From Pseudopyrenochaeta lycopersici (lineage: Eukaryota; Ascomycota; Dothideomycetes; Pleosporales; Pseudopyrenochaetaceae): a stretch of DNA of 64,000 bases. The stretch spans positions 620,001-684,000 of the forward strand of contig NHZP01000026.1 in assembly GCA_003313425.1 (NCBI GenBank). Direction: 5' to 3'. The position numbers and the translations under genes are program-made. The notes beneath the pieces were generated by a model. The model saw nothing but the letters and a program-made list of their open reading frames with translations. It did not search any database and was not told where the DNA came from. Shown one piece after another: positions 1 through 10,368 of this stretch (position 1 is the first letter of the stretch; each line of letters begins with the position of its first letter).

Positions 1-1689
1 TTGCAGGTTCGAATACACTATCGGAACCATTTGGCGGTGTTCTGTCAAGCGCGAGGTACTCGGCACTAGTAATGTCAAAGAGACGGCGCCTTGATGTGCC
101 CTTCTCCAACATAAGCTTCTCCAGTAATTGCTGGTTCTGTTCCGTGTCAGGGTCAAAGTCAAAGTCCTCCTTCAAGACTTCCACCATTAGCAGATACGGC
201 ACTCGCTCTGCACTGTTAAGACTAGTGGCTTCTGCAGGGTTGATCCGCACTATGCGATGATGTTGACTTTGCGAGGCAATTCCATCTTTGAGTGTAGGAG
301 GCGAAAGGGTGGGTATGTCAACTTCAGCTGGTAAGTCCTGGGCAATCAGAGCAAGTTCTGCTCTCAAAGCGCTCAACCGGGCAGGTTTCGGTACAACGAC
401 CAATCGATTGGATATATCTTCAAGGGCGCTCAGAAACTGTGTTTCATTCCGGAAGTAGTTGGATCGCAACAATCGCACCTTCTGCGAGCGGGACAATGCA
501 GTTGGAGTAAGGGGTCTTGGCGGCTGCGATAGATGCTTGCGAGAGCCATGGTGGTCAGTCCTCGGACCCAGCCCAGCAGTAGGAGGCGGGGTAGGAAGAG
601 GGGACGTCCTGGGCTCGCGGAAGTCTGGCAATGACGACGAACTGAGTCGAGCCTCTGCGCTCACTGACAGCAACGAGGGCCTGTGCTGCATGGAAGGGGC
701 TCGCGAGGCATTTGTGGAGCGTGTCGCCTGTTTCCTGAGGTCTTTAGGGTCTCGTGGTTCCTTTGATCGCGGGGAGGCAGTCTTGGAGGAGCGGCCGTCT
801 TCTGGATCCGAGTGTCCCTGGCCAGCTCGCCTCTGTTTTAATCTGGGCGACCCTCCGGCAACCGTGTTGCTTCTCCCCACCTTGGCCGTTTGCACATTGT
901 CGGAGATGATGTCCTCAATGGGCCTTGGTTTTCGTGCCTGTGCAACGGCGAGTGGCCCAGCATGTGCAGGCAGGAAGGGCGCTGCAATGCTCGCCAGCAC
1001 CAAGCTCGAGAGTACGGTGACGGGCAGGATATTCTCCTTGATCTTCTCTCTGCGCTGCGGCTCTGCAGATCCGAAGACGATGCGCTGGACGCGGTTGTAT
1101 ATTCTCCGGCAAGTCTTGAATGCGATTGAGTTGGGCGCACTGGCAAGGTCGTGAAGATAGGTCTGGAACAGCCAGAAGGTCTGGCGACAGTGGGTTAGCA
1201 GTTGCTCTGGGGCCAAAGATGGGGGGGTTCATGGTGGAGGCCGACCAGAAGCGCGCCATTGACGGATTCCTCGCACAGGTCTATTATGAATTCTTCCAGT
1301 GCCATGGACTCATTGTCGATGCTTATGAGGAGGTGACATAGCCTGTGCCCCGCGTGTAAGCTAGCTGTTCAATGCGGGTCGGGGCGGTACCTGGCGACGC
1401 ACTGCGGGAGGAAGAACTCGAGCTCTTCGTAGGCGAACTGGCGCAGCTTCGAACAGAGCACATAGTGGATGCCGACGTGGTCTGCATACCGTCTGTTGCA
1501 TTCGCGGGGGGTCAGTCAGAGTGCCCAAAGCGGAGATGTCGGTGAAGGTCGCTGCGGCGGTGCAGCGGACAGCGGGCAAAGGTGGCTTTGGAACGGAGCT
1601 TCAACTCACGCAAGGTAGGCTACGGCCAGCGACGGGTCGGTGTTGAAGTGGTCCGATTCTATGAAGCGCTCTAATAGATTCCAACTCAT
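1..1689 (-). CDS. pik1: Phosphatidylinositol 4-kinase Pik1 (N-terminal part; runs off left edge)
   Basis: Makes PI4P at the Golgi and in the nucleus (PI4KB family). Read on the minus strand, four exons join in frame: 1689-1610, 1492-1403, 1342-1246 and 1180 to the edge, giving 482 residues so far. The start reads MSWNLLERFIESDHFN, typical of ascomycete Pik1. Exons 2-3 carry the lipid-kinase-unique helical region (FFLPQLCHLLISIDNESMAL, about residues 45-70). Exon 4 begins TFWLFQTYLHDL. A hydrophobic stretch near 135-150 (VTVLSSLVLASIAAPFLP) sits where yeast Pik1 binds Frq1. A Ser/Pro-rich linker follows, then the conserved NYFRNETQFLSALEDISNRL and RVPYLLMVEVLKEDF blocks. The PI3/4-kinase catalytic domain lies beyond base 1. 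Intron 3 has an unusual GTCGGC donor but a good GCTAACC branch site. Identity is by recognition of these blocks; confidence high. Confidence 0.92.
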
Positions 1690-2150
1690 CTGGGACGGCT
1701 CATTGGGGCGCTGCGACTGTGAAGGGAGGGCATGTGCGAGAAGTCTGAATGCTCATTCAGGCTGGCATGTAGAAACGGGGCCGACAGGGTTCAGCGGGCG
1801 CATACGCCAAGGGCCGCCCACATTAAACAGCATGACACTGCAAAGTACCAGCCAGCGTCTCGTCGTGTGACTCTGCTCAATTATCGCTCTTCCCACCCTA
1901 TTTCGCAATTACACTCGTGCTTTGACGCACATCTCTACCAAGGCAATAGTGCCGCCAGCCGCCGCTTCAGTCTACCTGTTTGCAAATATACAAGAGTAAC
2001 AATGCTCAAATGCAACCGGCACAACTCCTCGAGAAACGCCGCTCTCCAATCGACCTCTGTTCATGCGACCTGATGGCCACTGCTGAGAGTATCCAAGTAT
2101 CGTACAAGGGAAAGGAGCATTATATACAGTAGTGTGTGACAGTGGAGAAA
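1690..2150. other. Intergenic, Pik1 promoter side
   Basis: About 460 bases between the Pik1 start and the stop of the Rmd1-like gene, both on the minus strand. It should hold the Pik1 promoter and the 3' end of the Rmd1-like transcript. The short open frames here have no recognisable product. Confidence 0.5.
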
Positions 2151-3753
2151 TTACTCCGCAGCATGCAAGTCGACAAAGATATTTATGGCGGCAACGACAA
2201 CCTCTGCAAAAATGAGAATGATGACAATCCACTCGAGCAATTCGCCCTATACATGATTAGTCTATGAATACGGCTGTTCAGCGAGTACTTACGTGTGTCA
2301 CCGTTAGTTGGTCTTTCAGCACCGCAAGCAAATCTCCAATGACGTTCAGTCTCTCAGTGAGCAGGCTGACGCGTTGGTCCATCTCCAGATAGCTTCGCAC
2401 CGCTTGATAGACAGGATCCAGCTGCGGTTCTGCCCACATGAGCTCGGGCGCATCAAGCACCGAGCCTTGCAAATGAATACTGATCCGCAGTATGAATAGC
2501 TCACCAATTTGCATGTTGATCTGTTTCTTGTTGAGATTGATCTTGCCAGAGCTGGCAATCTGGGCCGGAATGTCCTTTGTGTCGTCAATGGTGTTGTCCA
2601 CCAGGTCCTCGAAGAGCGACGTCTTGACACTCTGTGAGAGTCCGTGGCTAATGGCAAGCTTGATCATGTAGTTCTTCTTGTCTCGCAGGCTGATGAAGTC
2701 GTTGTAGATGCGGGCCTGGTATTCGCGCGTGTAGTAGAAGTTGAATTCTTCCGTTTCAACTTCATCTTTGCCAAGCTTGTCCGTCTCAAACTTTGCGATC
2801 TCCTTGAGGAACCGTTTCTCTTCCTGTAGAGTCATTCCCCAGATGACTACTGTCCCATACTCGAATAGAAAGACTTCTGGTGTATGTACCTGAGTGTCGA
2901 AATCCGGTGTGTCTATCTGAGGGTCCGAGTCGGCGTGTGTTATGGATGGTCGTCGCGATCTGGGCGAATCGTCCATGGCTCCATCATGCCCAATGTCAGG
3001 CGCATCCCCGTCTTCGTTCAAATTGAGCAGATCTTGTCTTCTCCTCTCATTCTCGTGTTCCACCTCGATTGCGCTATCCGAGAACCTTCGTGGTCGCTCT
3101 TCCGTGTAGCCTTCGTGTACGGACGTGCTGGCGACGTCCACGGGCCCTTTGGGTCCGTAATTGTAGGGAGAGTATATGCACTCGTCGAAGCGCTTGGGCA
3201 CAGCTCCTCTGGCCTTCTGTTTGCCTTTGAGAAAACGCATCAAGTCATCTAATTTGTAAGACGCAGCGGTGCAGTATGCAGTCACTCGTGGTAACCGTTC
3301 TCTGTCAGCCTTTCCCAACCGAGCAGCGTCCCTCCTGGCCGTAGGGTCCTTTATCCTTGTGTACTGGACGTATACATCGCGCCCGCTTTCTTCGTCTTCT
3401 CCATCCTCGGCGGCGGGATCTGGCAGGAGCTTCAACTTCTGCGCCGTTCTCGTCGTTCTTTGCGGGCCAATCTTCGGTGCAGGCGCAGTAGGCAGTCTCG
3501 CAGGCGCACCAGAGCTGTTTCTTCGTCGCAGTTTGCTATTCAGCGTAGAGAGCATGGGCTGGCCGCCCTGACTGGTGGGTACATAGCCTGAAGACGTCGC
3601 GCCATGCGACAATGCTCGCGACGGTTGCTTGGGGCTGCTCGAGGAAATGGTAGGGTTGAAGGTGACACTTCGCTGGGGCTTGGGCGGTATTGATCGGCTT
3701 GCGCTCGACATTGAGGAGATAAGGGGAGTCGTCTCAGTAGAGCTCGACGCCAT
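2151..3753 (-). CDS. Rmd1/Sif2-type DUF155 protein (RMND1 family)
   Basis: DUF155 family protein (yeast Rmd1/Rmd8, S. pombe Sif2/Sif3). Members are cytosolic or membrane-associated, with no settled biochemical role. Two exons, 3753-2293 and 2246-2151, encode 518 residues. After an acidic/Ser-rich N-terminus (MASSSTETTPLIS) comes RVTAYCTAASYKLDDLMRFL. The DUF155 core follows, with FEYGTVVIWGMTLQEE and FFILR-like packing near the end. The short last exon supplies the C-terminal hydrophobic helix GELLEWIVIILIFAEVVVAA, a probable membrane anchor. That exon is missed if translation is read straight through the intron (GTAAGT donor, TATAG acceptor). The frame stays open upstream to 3825, but the MASSST start matches relatives better. 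Confidence 0.9.
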
Positions 3754-5767
3754 GTTGGTGGATTCACACTGAGAAAGACAATGTTTCACGGGTCCAGGAA
3801 CTTCAATGCAACCGGAACATGGCACGGCTTCCAGGGCCAGATGGCGGCAGGACCATAGACTGGGTTATGGTCGAATGCGGTGTTGACAGTGGCAGGAGTA
3901 TTGCTGGTCAACGAGACTTCGAAATGACGTTGGCTAGCATCCAAGCTCGCTGAGAGGCACAGACCTGTGCCCCACGTGGTGGAGCTCCATCTGCACCGCC
4001 GTTTTTGCCGTTTCCAACCACCTCACCCATCGTAGCTGTTGCACGACATGAATTTACTCATCTTTTCGACACTTGATCGGTTTGCTCCAACTTCAAAATG
4101 CTCACCTATGCGGCTCTGGGAGACTTCATGTTCATTTCTGGTCATACCTGAACTGACTCTGCACGGTCGACAGCCTTGCGCATTGCAGCTGTGCTTTCGT
4201 AGTACAGCATAGACATCCTGGAGATATATTGAGCTTACTACTATAGCATGTTGGCAACAAGAGCCATGTAGCCTGTTTAATGATACCCCGCTCTGAAAAA
4301 ACTATGGAAGCTACTCTTCCGCACTTTGCCTGCATTATCGTTTGGACTCCAAAGAGACACACTGCAGTTTTCATCCTCATGAGTCTTGCCACCCAAATTT
4401 CATCGGGGCTTAAATCTCACTTTCATCCTAACCTCAATTTAACAGTCCTGCAGTTATGCCCAAGCTACTCGTCGTACAGCTTCATCGTCTCTACGTTCAA
4501 GAAGTAGCCTTCATGCCGGTACGCTTGAAGCAAAGCGCATTGGATCACATCGCTGACAGAAATAACTCGCACGCAGCCGCGATTAGCCCCGTTATTCAGC
4601 GCTCACTTGGACCCCACGAAATCAAACAGAGCAAAAGGATTCGCCTATGCAATCGGAATATAAAGCTAATCATCAAACTTGAGTCTGGCCATCTGCCGGA
4701 GTATCCTACGAAGCGCCCGATGCAAGCGATGTAACGTGTCACTCCGAAGTCTGCATGTCAATGAGATTGCACCCAGCATTACCAAGATAGCAATGGCAGA
4801 CCGTTGCTAGTGTTGAATCCTTCCAGGAGGAGCATTCATATCGATCAACTCCGGTCCCTTGCATCGTTCGGCGAACGCCCGGCCCTTGGCGGAGCTTAAC
4901 CAAACCTTCCAGTGAACGTAACCACGTACAATGCTCCGACTTGCTCGACACCACATCGTCTCGTTCAAAATTTATTTCAACGAGCATTTCCATTTAATTC
5001 TAGCATATGGAATGTGCTAAAGGCTTCCTTCAGACCATTCTTTGTACAAATTTTTGACGTGCGTTCCGACTCTATATTTAGTCTACCAGCGTCGAAATTG
5101 CCATCGCCTCTAGCAAAGTACCGCGTTTGATCCTCCTAGCGTAGAACTTGACGAGAATTAACGAAAAATGTCAGCTTTACGACCAATCACTCCATGAATG
5201 CAGTATCTTTCCCGCGACTTTCCGCAAGAGGGTCCTATAACAGTATATTGAAAGTGAGGTGAATCGGGCCTTCACAGGGCCGAAGACCCTTGACAGAATT
5301 GCATGCATCCAGAACAAACTCCTGTCCCGCCAGATTGGGACACTTGTAGGGACCGGGTCTGGGGAACAATCTACTTCCAGAGCATGGATACACTTCAAGG
5401 CTCCCCACTACGATACGCGGGTCCCACAAGCATCTGTGTAGACAGTGAGATGAACTGCTGGAGACTGCTGGAGGATTCATCGTGCATCTCATAACCATGG
5501 TTTGCGATGCAGATTTCATCAATTTTGTTTGCACGCAGGTCCGTCGGTGGCTCGGCTGCTTACACTTCCTCATCACGACGAGAAGACCACGGAGACTCCT
5601 TGCCAGATGGAGTGTCTGGGCTGGAGGCCTTCTTGATGCAAGACGGCAGATTCAAGACATAGAAGTGAAAAATGAACATATAAATACCCTCAAAGAATCG
5701 TCCTTTTGTCTCTCACCACACTCAACAGCATCTCTTCTCCAACAAGCTTCTTTCAGCACCATCCATC
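3754..5767. other. 2-kb intergenic stretch
   Basis: No open frame here shows a recognisable domain or a consistent exon structure on either strand. Frames stay below 140 codons and overlap in several phases. The stretch probably holds the divergent promoters of the Rmd1-like gene and of the secreted-protein gene at 5768. I see no inverted terminal repeats and no transposase motif. Confidence 0.4.
5678..5687 (+). promoter_or_regulatory. TATA-like element of the secreted-protein gene at 5768
   Basis: The sequence ATATAAAT lies about 85 bases before the start codon. A C/T-rich leader with TCTCACCACACTCAAC follows, a layout common for strongly expressed fungal secreted-protein genes. Confidence 0.5.
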
Positions 5768-6530
5768 ATGCGCTTCTTTGCCCTGACCGCAGCCCTCATT
5801 GCAGGCGTCTCTGCCCTCCCAGCCGATGCTGTCAAGCGATCCGACTCCAACTTCCTCGCACCGGTGCAGAACATCCCCGATACTCCTGAGGTCGTCGATG
5901 GCATGCAGCCCTTTACTACCACTGGAGTCTCCAAGCGCGAGACCGGCCTTGCTGTGTCCGACAAGAGCTTGTCCAAGCGTGCTACTTTGGTCGTGGATGT
6001 CTGGCTTGATCTCAATGGCAGTGGTCGCCATGAGGGACTCTGGACTGATAGTATGTCTCCACCTCTGACTTTATCGAAGACTCTATTGTCAAGATTGTCA
6101 TGGTGCGATTTTAAAGTCACTGAAGCATTGCTAACAATTCACAGCTCAGCGCTGCTACAATCTTGGAAATGGTAAGAAAACAATTGAAATCCTACCAGAC
6201 ATTTTGCTAACTTCCAGATAGTAAGCTGAACTCGATCCCTATAAGCGACCTCTTAATCAATCACGGCACTGAGACGGCTCCCCGCAATCACTTGCCCACC
6301 AAGTATATCCCCTAAATCTAGAAACATGACTAACCGTATTCCTACTCCAGGGCTGGCCTGATGAAATTACCTCGCTCAGGGTTCCCGGTGGCTTCGGATG
6401 CATCTTCTACCGTGACATCAACTGCGGAAACAATGACTTCAGGCTCACTGTTCCCGGCGAGAACTTCATCCCTGACTTGAGGGTCTACGGCTTCGACGAC
6501 ATCATCTCCAGCTACCTCTGCTACAACTAG
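5768..6530 (+). CDS. Small secreted protein, possibly crystallin-like fold
   Basis: Unnamed small secreted protein. The start MRFFALTAALIAGVSALPADA is a clear signal peptide. Kex2-like KR sites follow (VKR, SKR twice), so a propeptide may be removed. The in-frame model has four exons: 5768-6050, 6145-6171 (27 nt), 6218-6302 and 6380-6530, giving 181 residues. The C-terminal part reads VPGGFGCIFYRDINCGNNDF and ends ISSYLCYN. Spaced Gly, aromatic and Cys residues of this kind recall small beta/gamma-crystallin-like secreted fungal proteins; that is inference. An alternative acceptor at 6350/6351 would add the family-like GWPDEITSLR but shifts the frame, see findings. No function can be assigned. 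Effector or antimicrobial roles are possible but unproven. Confidence 0.7.
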
Positions 6531-6794
6531 TCGAGGTATGACGGAGTAAATTTCATGGTACGCAGGGCTGGCTGTGTGTGAAAGGAGTGGTGCGGAGGGA
6601 TGTTGTCAGGGGAATAGTGTTTGAGAAGATGGAGGATGGTGGTTGAAACGATGTGTAAATTGTTTTTATGTCAGGGAAGTAGCCGAATAGAAACTACTGC
6701 GCTCGTTATATATATGTGCCTGAAATCATCATTGTGGCTGCTTATGCGCGCTTTTACAGCGCATTCTGCAGGCGCTTCTGCTCATCTAATTGTC

Positions 6795-7382
6795 TCACGC
6801 CAATTGCGTAGCTAGGGCAATAACCTGATCCAACAATGCCTTATCTTCGCCCGCTGCGTTCTTAGTGACCTTATCTCTCAAATGGTCAACCTGCAGCCCA
6901 GCCTCCGTCGGCGGGTTGCCCTGCGCCGTCTCGATACGGGAAACTTGCATCTCAAGGAAGAACTTGGGCACCTTGATCGCCAGGTTTCCACCAACACTAC
7001 GGATTCCAGCCTCGGTCGCAAGATAGACGTCTAGGCTGTCCTGGAACTGTTGCAAGTCGGTGCTAGCAAGAGGGTCCGCGGTTGCGAATTGGGATAGTGC
7101 GAATTCCAGGGGAGTTTGCGAGGACTTGCTGAAGTCGATGTCGGAGAAAGACACGCCGCCGGAGGTTACGTCTGGGACGTTGGAGAGTGTGGTGACGGAC
7201 TCGGAACAAGTGATGCTGTCCTGGAGAGAAGTGGCTATGTCTGAGACTTCAGCCGGGAGGGCCTGGTTGCCGATTAAGAAGCAAGCAGAAGCCTGACGGG
7301 GCGTGAAGTCCGTTGTAGGCAGAGCGGCGCTCAAAGAAAGGCCGCTCAAGAGGGTGATGGTGGTGATCGACTTGGTATACAT
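6795..7382 (-). CDS. Conserved secreted protein of unknown function
   Basis: A single exon encodes 195 residues. The start at 7382 (MYTKSITTITLLSGLSLSAA) gives a proper signal peptide. The frame stays open upstream to 7511, but that extension contains a second unrelated hydrophobic stretch and is unlikely to be translated. The mature part begins LPTTDFTPRQASACFLIGN and has only two Cys (ACFL and ITCS), which could form one disulfide. It continues with GGVSFSDIDFSK, VYLATEAGIRSVGGNLAIKV and PKFFLEMQVSRI. I recognise this layout as a conserved secreted protein of filamentous ascomycetes, but no enzymatic motif is visible. It is convergent with the secreted-protein gene ending at 6530. Confidence 0.78.
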   Translation of the reverse strand: MYTKSITTITLLSGLSLSAALPTTDFTPRQASACFLIGNQALPAEVSDIATSLQDSITCSESVTTLSNVPDVTSGGVSFSDIDFSKSSQTPLEFALSQFATADPLASTDLQQFQDSLDVYLATEAGIRSVGGNLAIKVPKFFLEMQVSRIETAQGNPPTEAGLQVDHLRDKVTKNAAGEDKALLDQVIALATQLA

Positions 7383-8579
7383 TTTGTTTGCTTCGTTCGT
7401 TATAAAGGAACAACCGGAGGTATGGACAATAGCGACTAAAATATAGAAGTGAAAGAATATAATAGCCCTATCCAGAGGGAGAAAGAGAATGTAGCGACAG
7501 GCAACAAACAAACAATAATGACCGAGACGTGCAATGACAGATCAAAGTAAACAAGATGGGATATCAAAGTCTTCTTATTGCAAGATTCGCAGTGATTATT
7601 GCAGGATCCTCAAGTCAGGCGCCTGGCGTAGATCAGGCACGTCGAGCCGTCTTGCTGTGTCACCAGCACGGTGCGACACCATCTGGCAGGGCTGACATTG
7701 TCGTTTGAGGCTCTGCCGTTTTGCCCTCCGACAACTCAGGTTTGAGACAAGACCAGCATGCCATCGCCCTTCCCCAAACGGCCACTCCAGTCCGAGGTAT
7801 TTTGGGAATTCCCCCAATCACAGGCGGAAGTGTCGCGGTTCTCAGCGCAGGAGCTGAGGTTTCGTGGGAAAGACGGCATGTTTTGCGGCCGCTGGTGGGA
7901 AGGGGGATGCTTCTGGGGATGTGGCAGGTGCGCTGGAACGGCGCTCTCCTGCGTATTGGGAGACGGAATGAGCGGCTTGTCCTGAGGAAGGTGCGGCAGC
8001 CTAGTAAGAGGCTCTCCAAGCGACTATCCCTCTAGCTAAGGAGCGCTGGTAAGCGGGTAGGTACGCTTAGAGTGAAGCTTCATCCATAAACGGACATCAG
8101 TTCTTCTGAGGTCTGCACGTGCGGCAATCTGCGACCGAGCATCAGCGCCTAAACACATGAGCCGAGTTTTATTCCATTCTCTGAACCCGTATTTCGAGAC
8201 GGAGGTGCTGCTTGCTGCCGGCGTGATAGTGTCGAGTTTGCGATTCTCGAAGCCATAGCCGCTTCGTTGTTGCTCTCTCTAAGCGGCTGGCTACGCGACT
8301 TGACCACTTCCATAGACATATTCTTGCAATGCATTTTTGCTGCATATGGTTTCGACTTGTAGCGTATTATTTCTAGCGTTTGCCTTTCATGTCACTGTGA
8401 GTTCCTTCGCTGTCATGTACTGTACAGCCGAAGCATTTAATTAACAGTAAACGGGAGGCATAGTACACTGACCATTTGCTACGGTGGATACAATTTGATT
8501 ACACACCGAACCATGAATATATGCGAATGCTATGTACTTCCCATCCCAACCTTTTATTTCCCCTCTCAAGTCTTGCTTT
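7383..8579. other. Intergenic stretch with a possible gene relic
   Basis: About 1.2 kb between the secreted-protein gene (start 7382) and the stop of the dehydrogenase gene. The only protein-like signal is the interrupted minus-strand frame at 8024-7610, listed separately. The rest shows nothing I can support. Confidence 0.4.
7610..8024 (-). pseudogene. Possible relic of a Cys-containing secreted protein
   Basis: One minus-strand frame from an AG acceptor-like site (GGGATAG before 8024) down to the TGA at 7612-7610 reads protein-like but is broken by one in-frame TGA near 7740. Before the stop it gives LSSCAENRDTSACDWGNSQ and GRLGKGDGMLVLSQT. After it comes GGQNGRASNDNV, ARWCRTVLVTQQDGSTCLIY and a final stop. 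Cys spacing and Gly/Asn content resemble a secreted-protein C-terminal half. I found no convincing start exon. It could be a decayed gene, a gene with an intron I have not resolved, or chance. Confidence 0.22.
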
Positions 8580-9565
8580 TTACAACTTACTCTCCCCACC
8601 TCCCACCTTCCCCCGCCAACCCGTCAACGTCGCGCCGCCATCAATCTCGACCGCATTCCCCGTCATATGCGCACTCCCCGCGCTGCTCAGGAACAGCACC
8701 AGCCCGCCAAAGTCGCTCGGCTTGCCGACCCGGCCCGTTGGCTGCCCAGAGGTGAGTGCGTCGCCATACTTTTCGAGACCGAAGTTGGTCATGCGCGAGG
8801 GGAAGACGCCAGGGCAAATGACGTTGACCATGATGTGTTTGGGTGCGAGCTTGCTGGCTTGCATTTTGGTGAGGTGGATGCAAGCTGCTTTTGCGGGGCC
8901 GTCTGGGAGTCGAGTTAGCATGCGAATGGTACTCTGCCGTATCTAGGACGACAGCACGAGGATTGTAGAACTAGACGGAATGAGTGAGAAAGATTCAACT
9001 TACAGCTAAACGTCCCATGTCCCGGCTTACTCAACCCGCCACCCTCGCCAGTCGTAACATCCGTCGTCTGAATCCCCGCCATACTCGCAATATTGATAAC
9101 CCGCCCGGGCTGATGCGCCGTCGCGCCCTTCCGCAACAACGGCTCCATGCCCACCGTCATGTAGAAGATATTCTTCACATTCAAATCATACAGCTTGTCC
9201 CACGCATGCTCCGGGTAGTCGTAGTAGTCGTCGCCCCAGCTGGCGCCCGTGTTGTTCACCAGCACGGTCAGGCGGTCGGTGCGCTTTGTGACTTCGGCGC
9301 ACAGCGCGAGGCACCCGGCCTTGTTCTTGAGGTCCGCGATGATGTACTCGCAGGTGCCTGGGCCAAGAGCGTTGAGGCGATCGGTGGTGGTTTTCAGCTC
9401 TTTTTCTTTGCGAGACGCGATGAAGACGCGGGCGCCGTTTTGCACAAAGGCTTGAGCTGCCATTTCTCCGAGGCCGGTCGCGCCGCCTGTCACGAGGCAG
9501 ACGTGTGATGAGAAGTCGAACAGCGTGCTGACGCGCAGGTCATCTTTGGAGGCAGCGTGCGTCAT
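8580..9565 (-). CDS. Short-chain dehydrogenase/reductase (classical SDR)
   Basis: NAD(P)-dependent oxidoreductase, substrate unknown. Two exons, 9565-9004 and 8902-8580, encode 294 residues. The Rossmann motif TGGATGLGEMAAQAF (about residues 26-40) is the TGxxxGxG cofactor site. NNTGAS follows at about 105, then INIASMAG (catalytic Ser region). Splicing joins TFS to YGPAKAA, so the intron splits the codon of the catalytic Tyr and restores YxxxK. Further on are VNVICPGVFPSRMT and the end motif LSSAGSAHMTGNAVEIDGG. The sequence resembles RhlG/gluconate-5-dehydrogenase-like fungal SDRs. No biosynthetic partners sit nearby, so the substrate cannot be read from context. Confidence 0.92.
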
Positions 9566-10368
9566 TGTGTATGGTTATGCAGATGTGTGGAGCAATTCGA
9601 GGATGGGATGGTAGGGTAGAACTGCAATTGGCGTTTCTGTGTGTCCTACAAGAGTGTGTCTAGTTGTGGATGAACTTCCAGAAGGTGATCTTAAGTGATT
9701 AGAAGTGTGGTAGTGGAAAATCATAGCTGTAGTCATGACTCTCGCTATCGGCATTGCCATTGTGGAGTAGTTGGAAAGCTACCTCGGCACCGTTCTCTTG
9801 CGCTAAGTTTGAATGCGGGGTGCTAGCGTGTTCCAGGGTTAGGGTTCTGGGATGGAAGAACGCCACTACGCATGTTCGGTAAGATGGTAGAACAGCGGAA
9901 TAACAATACTTCTTTCTAACTTTTACTCAGTGGCTTGGGAATAATTCTTAGGGTTGAAAGCACCTCACAATACACCATATCGGCTCACATCTTTTCTTAC
10001 TACTGCATTTGATCATCCAACGTACCCACTCATCGACCTGGAAACTGTCGTCCCGGATATCCCAGCCCCAACTTCGTTCTGTTCGCAGACAAGCTGTATT
10101 GTACAGAAACGCCGTCCTGGAATCCCGGTCTATTACATACAATGCGCCGCATATGACAAAAGAAATCAACATGCCTTCGAGTGCTGTCTATAGCATACAG
10201 TCCAAACCCACCCACGCCATGCTGTATATATGTTCCAAAGTGCGTATATGCTGAGAAGAGAGATGATATGGAAAGGAAGAGCTGCTTTTACGCTTGCGCG
10301 GGGCCATGCATACGGTAAATCCACTTTTGAAATCCAGAATGAATGCAACTGCAGAGAGGTATTGTGAA
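9566..10368. other. Intergenic
   Basis: About 800 bases between the stop of the Arf-GEF gene and the start of the SDR gene, both on the minus strand. It should hold the SDR promoter and the Arf-GEF 3' untranslated region. No supported gene. Confidence 0.4.

Noticed and set aside
10..20. GGTTCGAATAC, resembling a tRNA T-loop
   Set aside because: Lies inside the Pik1 coding exon and no acceptor stem or anticodon arm can be drawn.
459..1154. 231-codon plus-strand frame
   Set aside because: Antisense shadow of Pik1 exon 4; the minus-strand reading gives clear Pik1 blocks.
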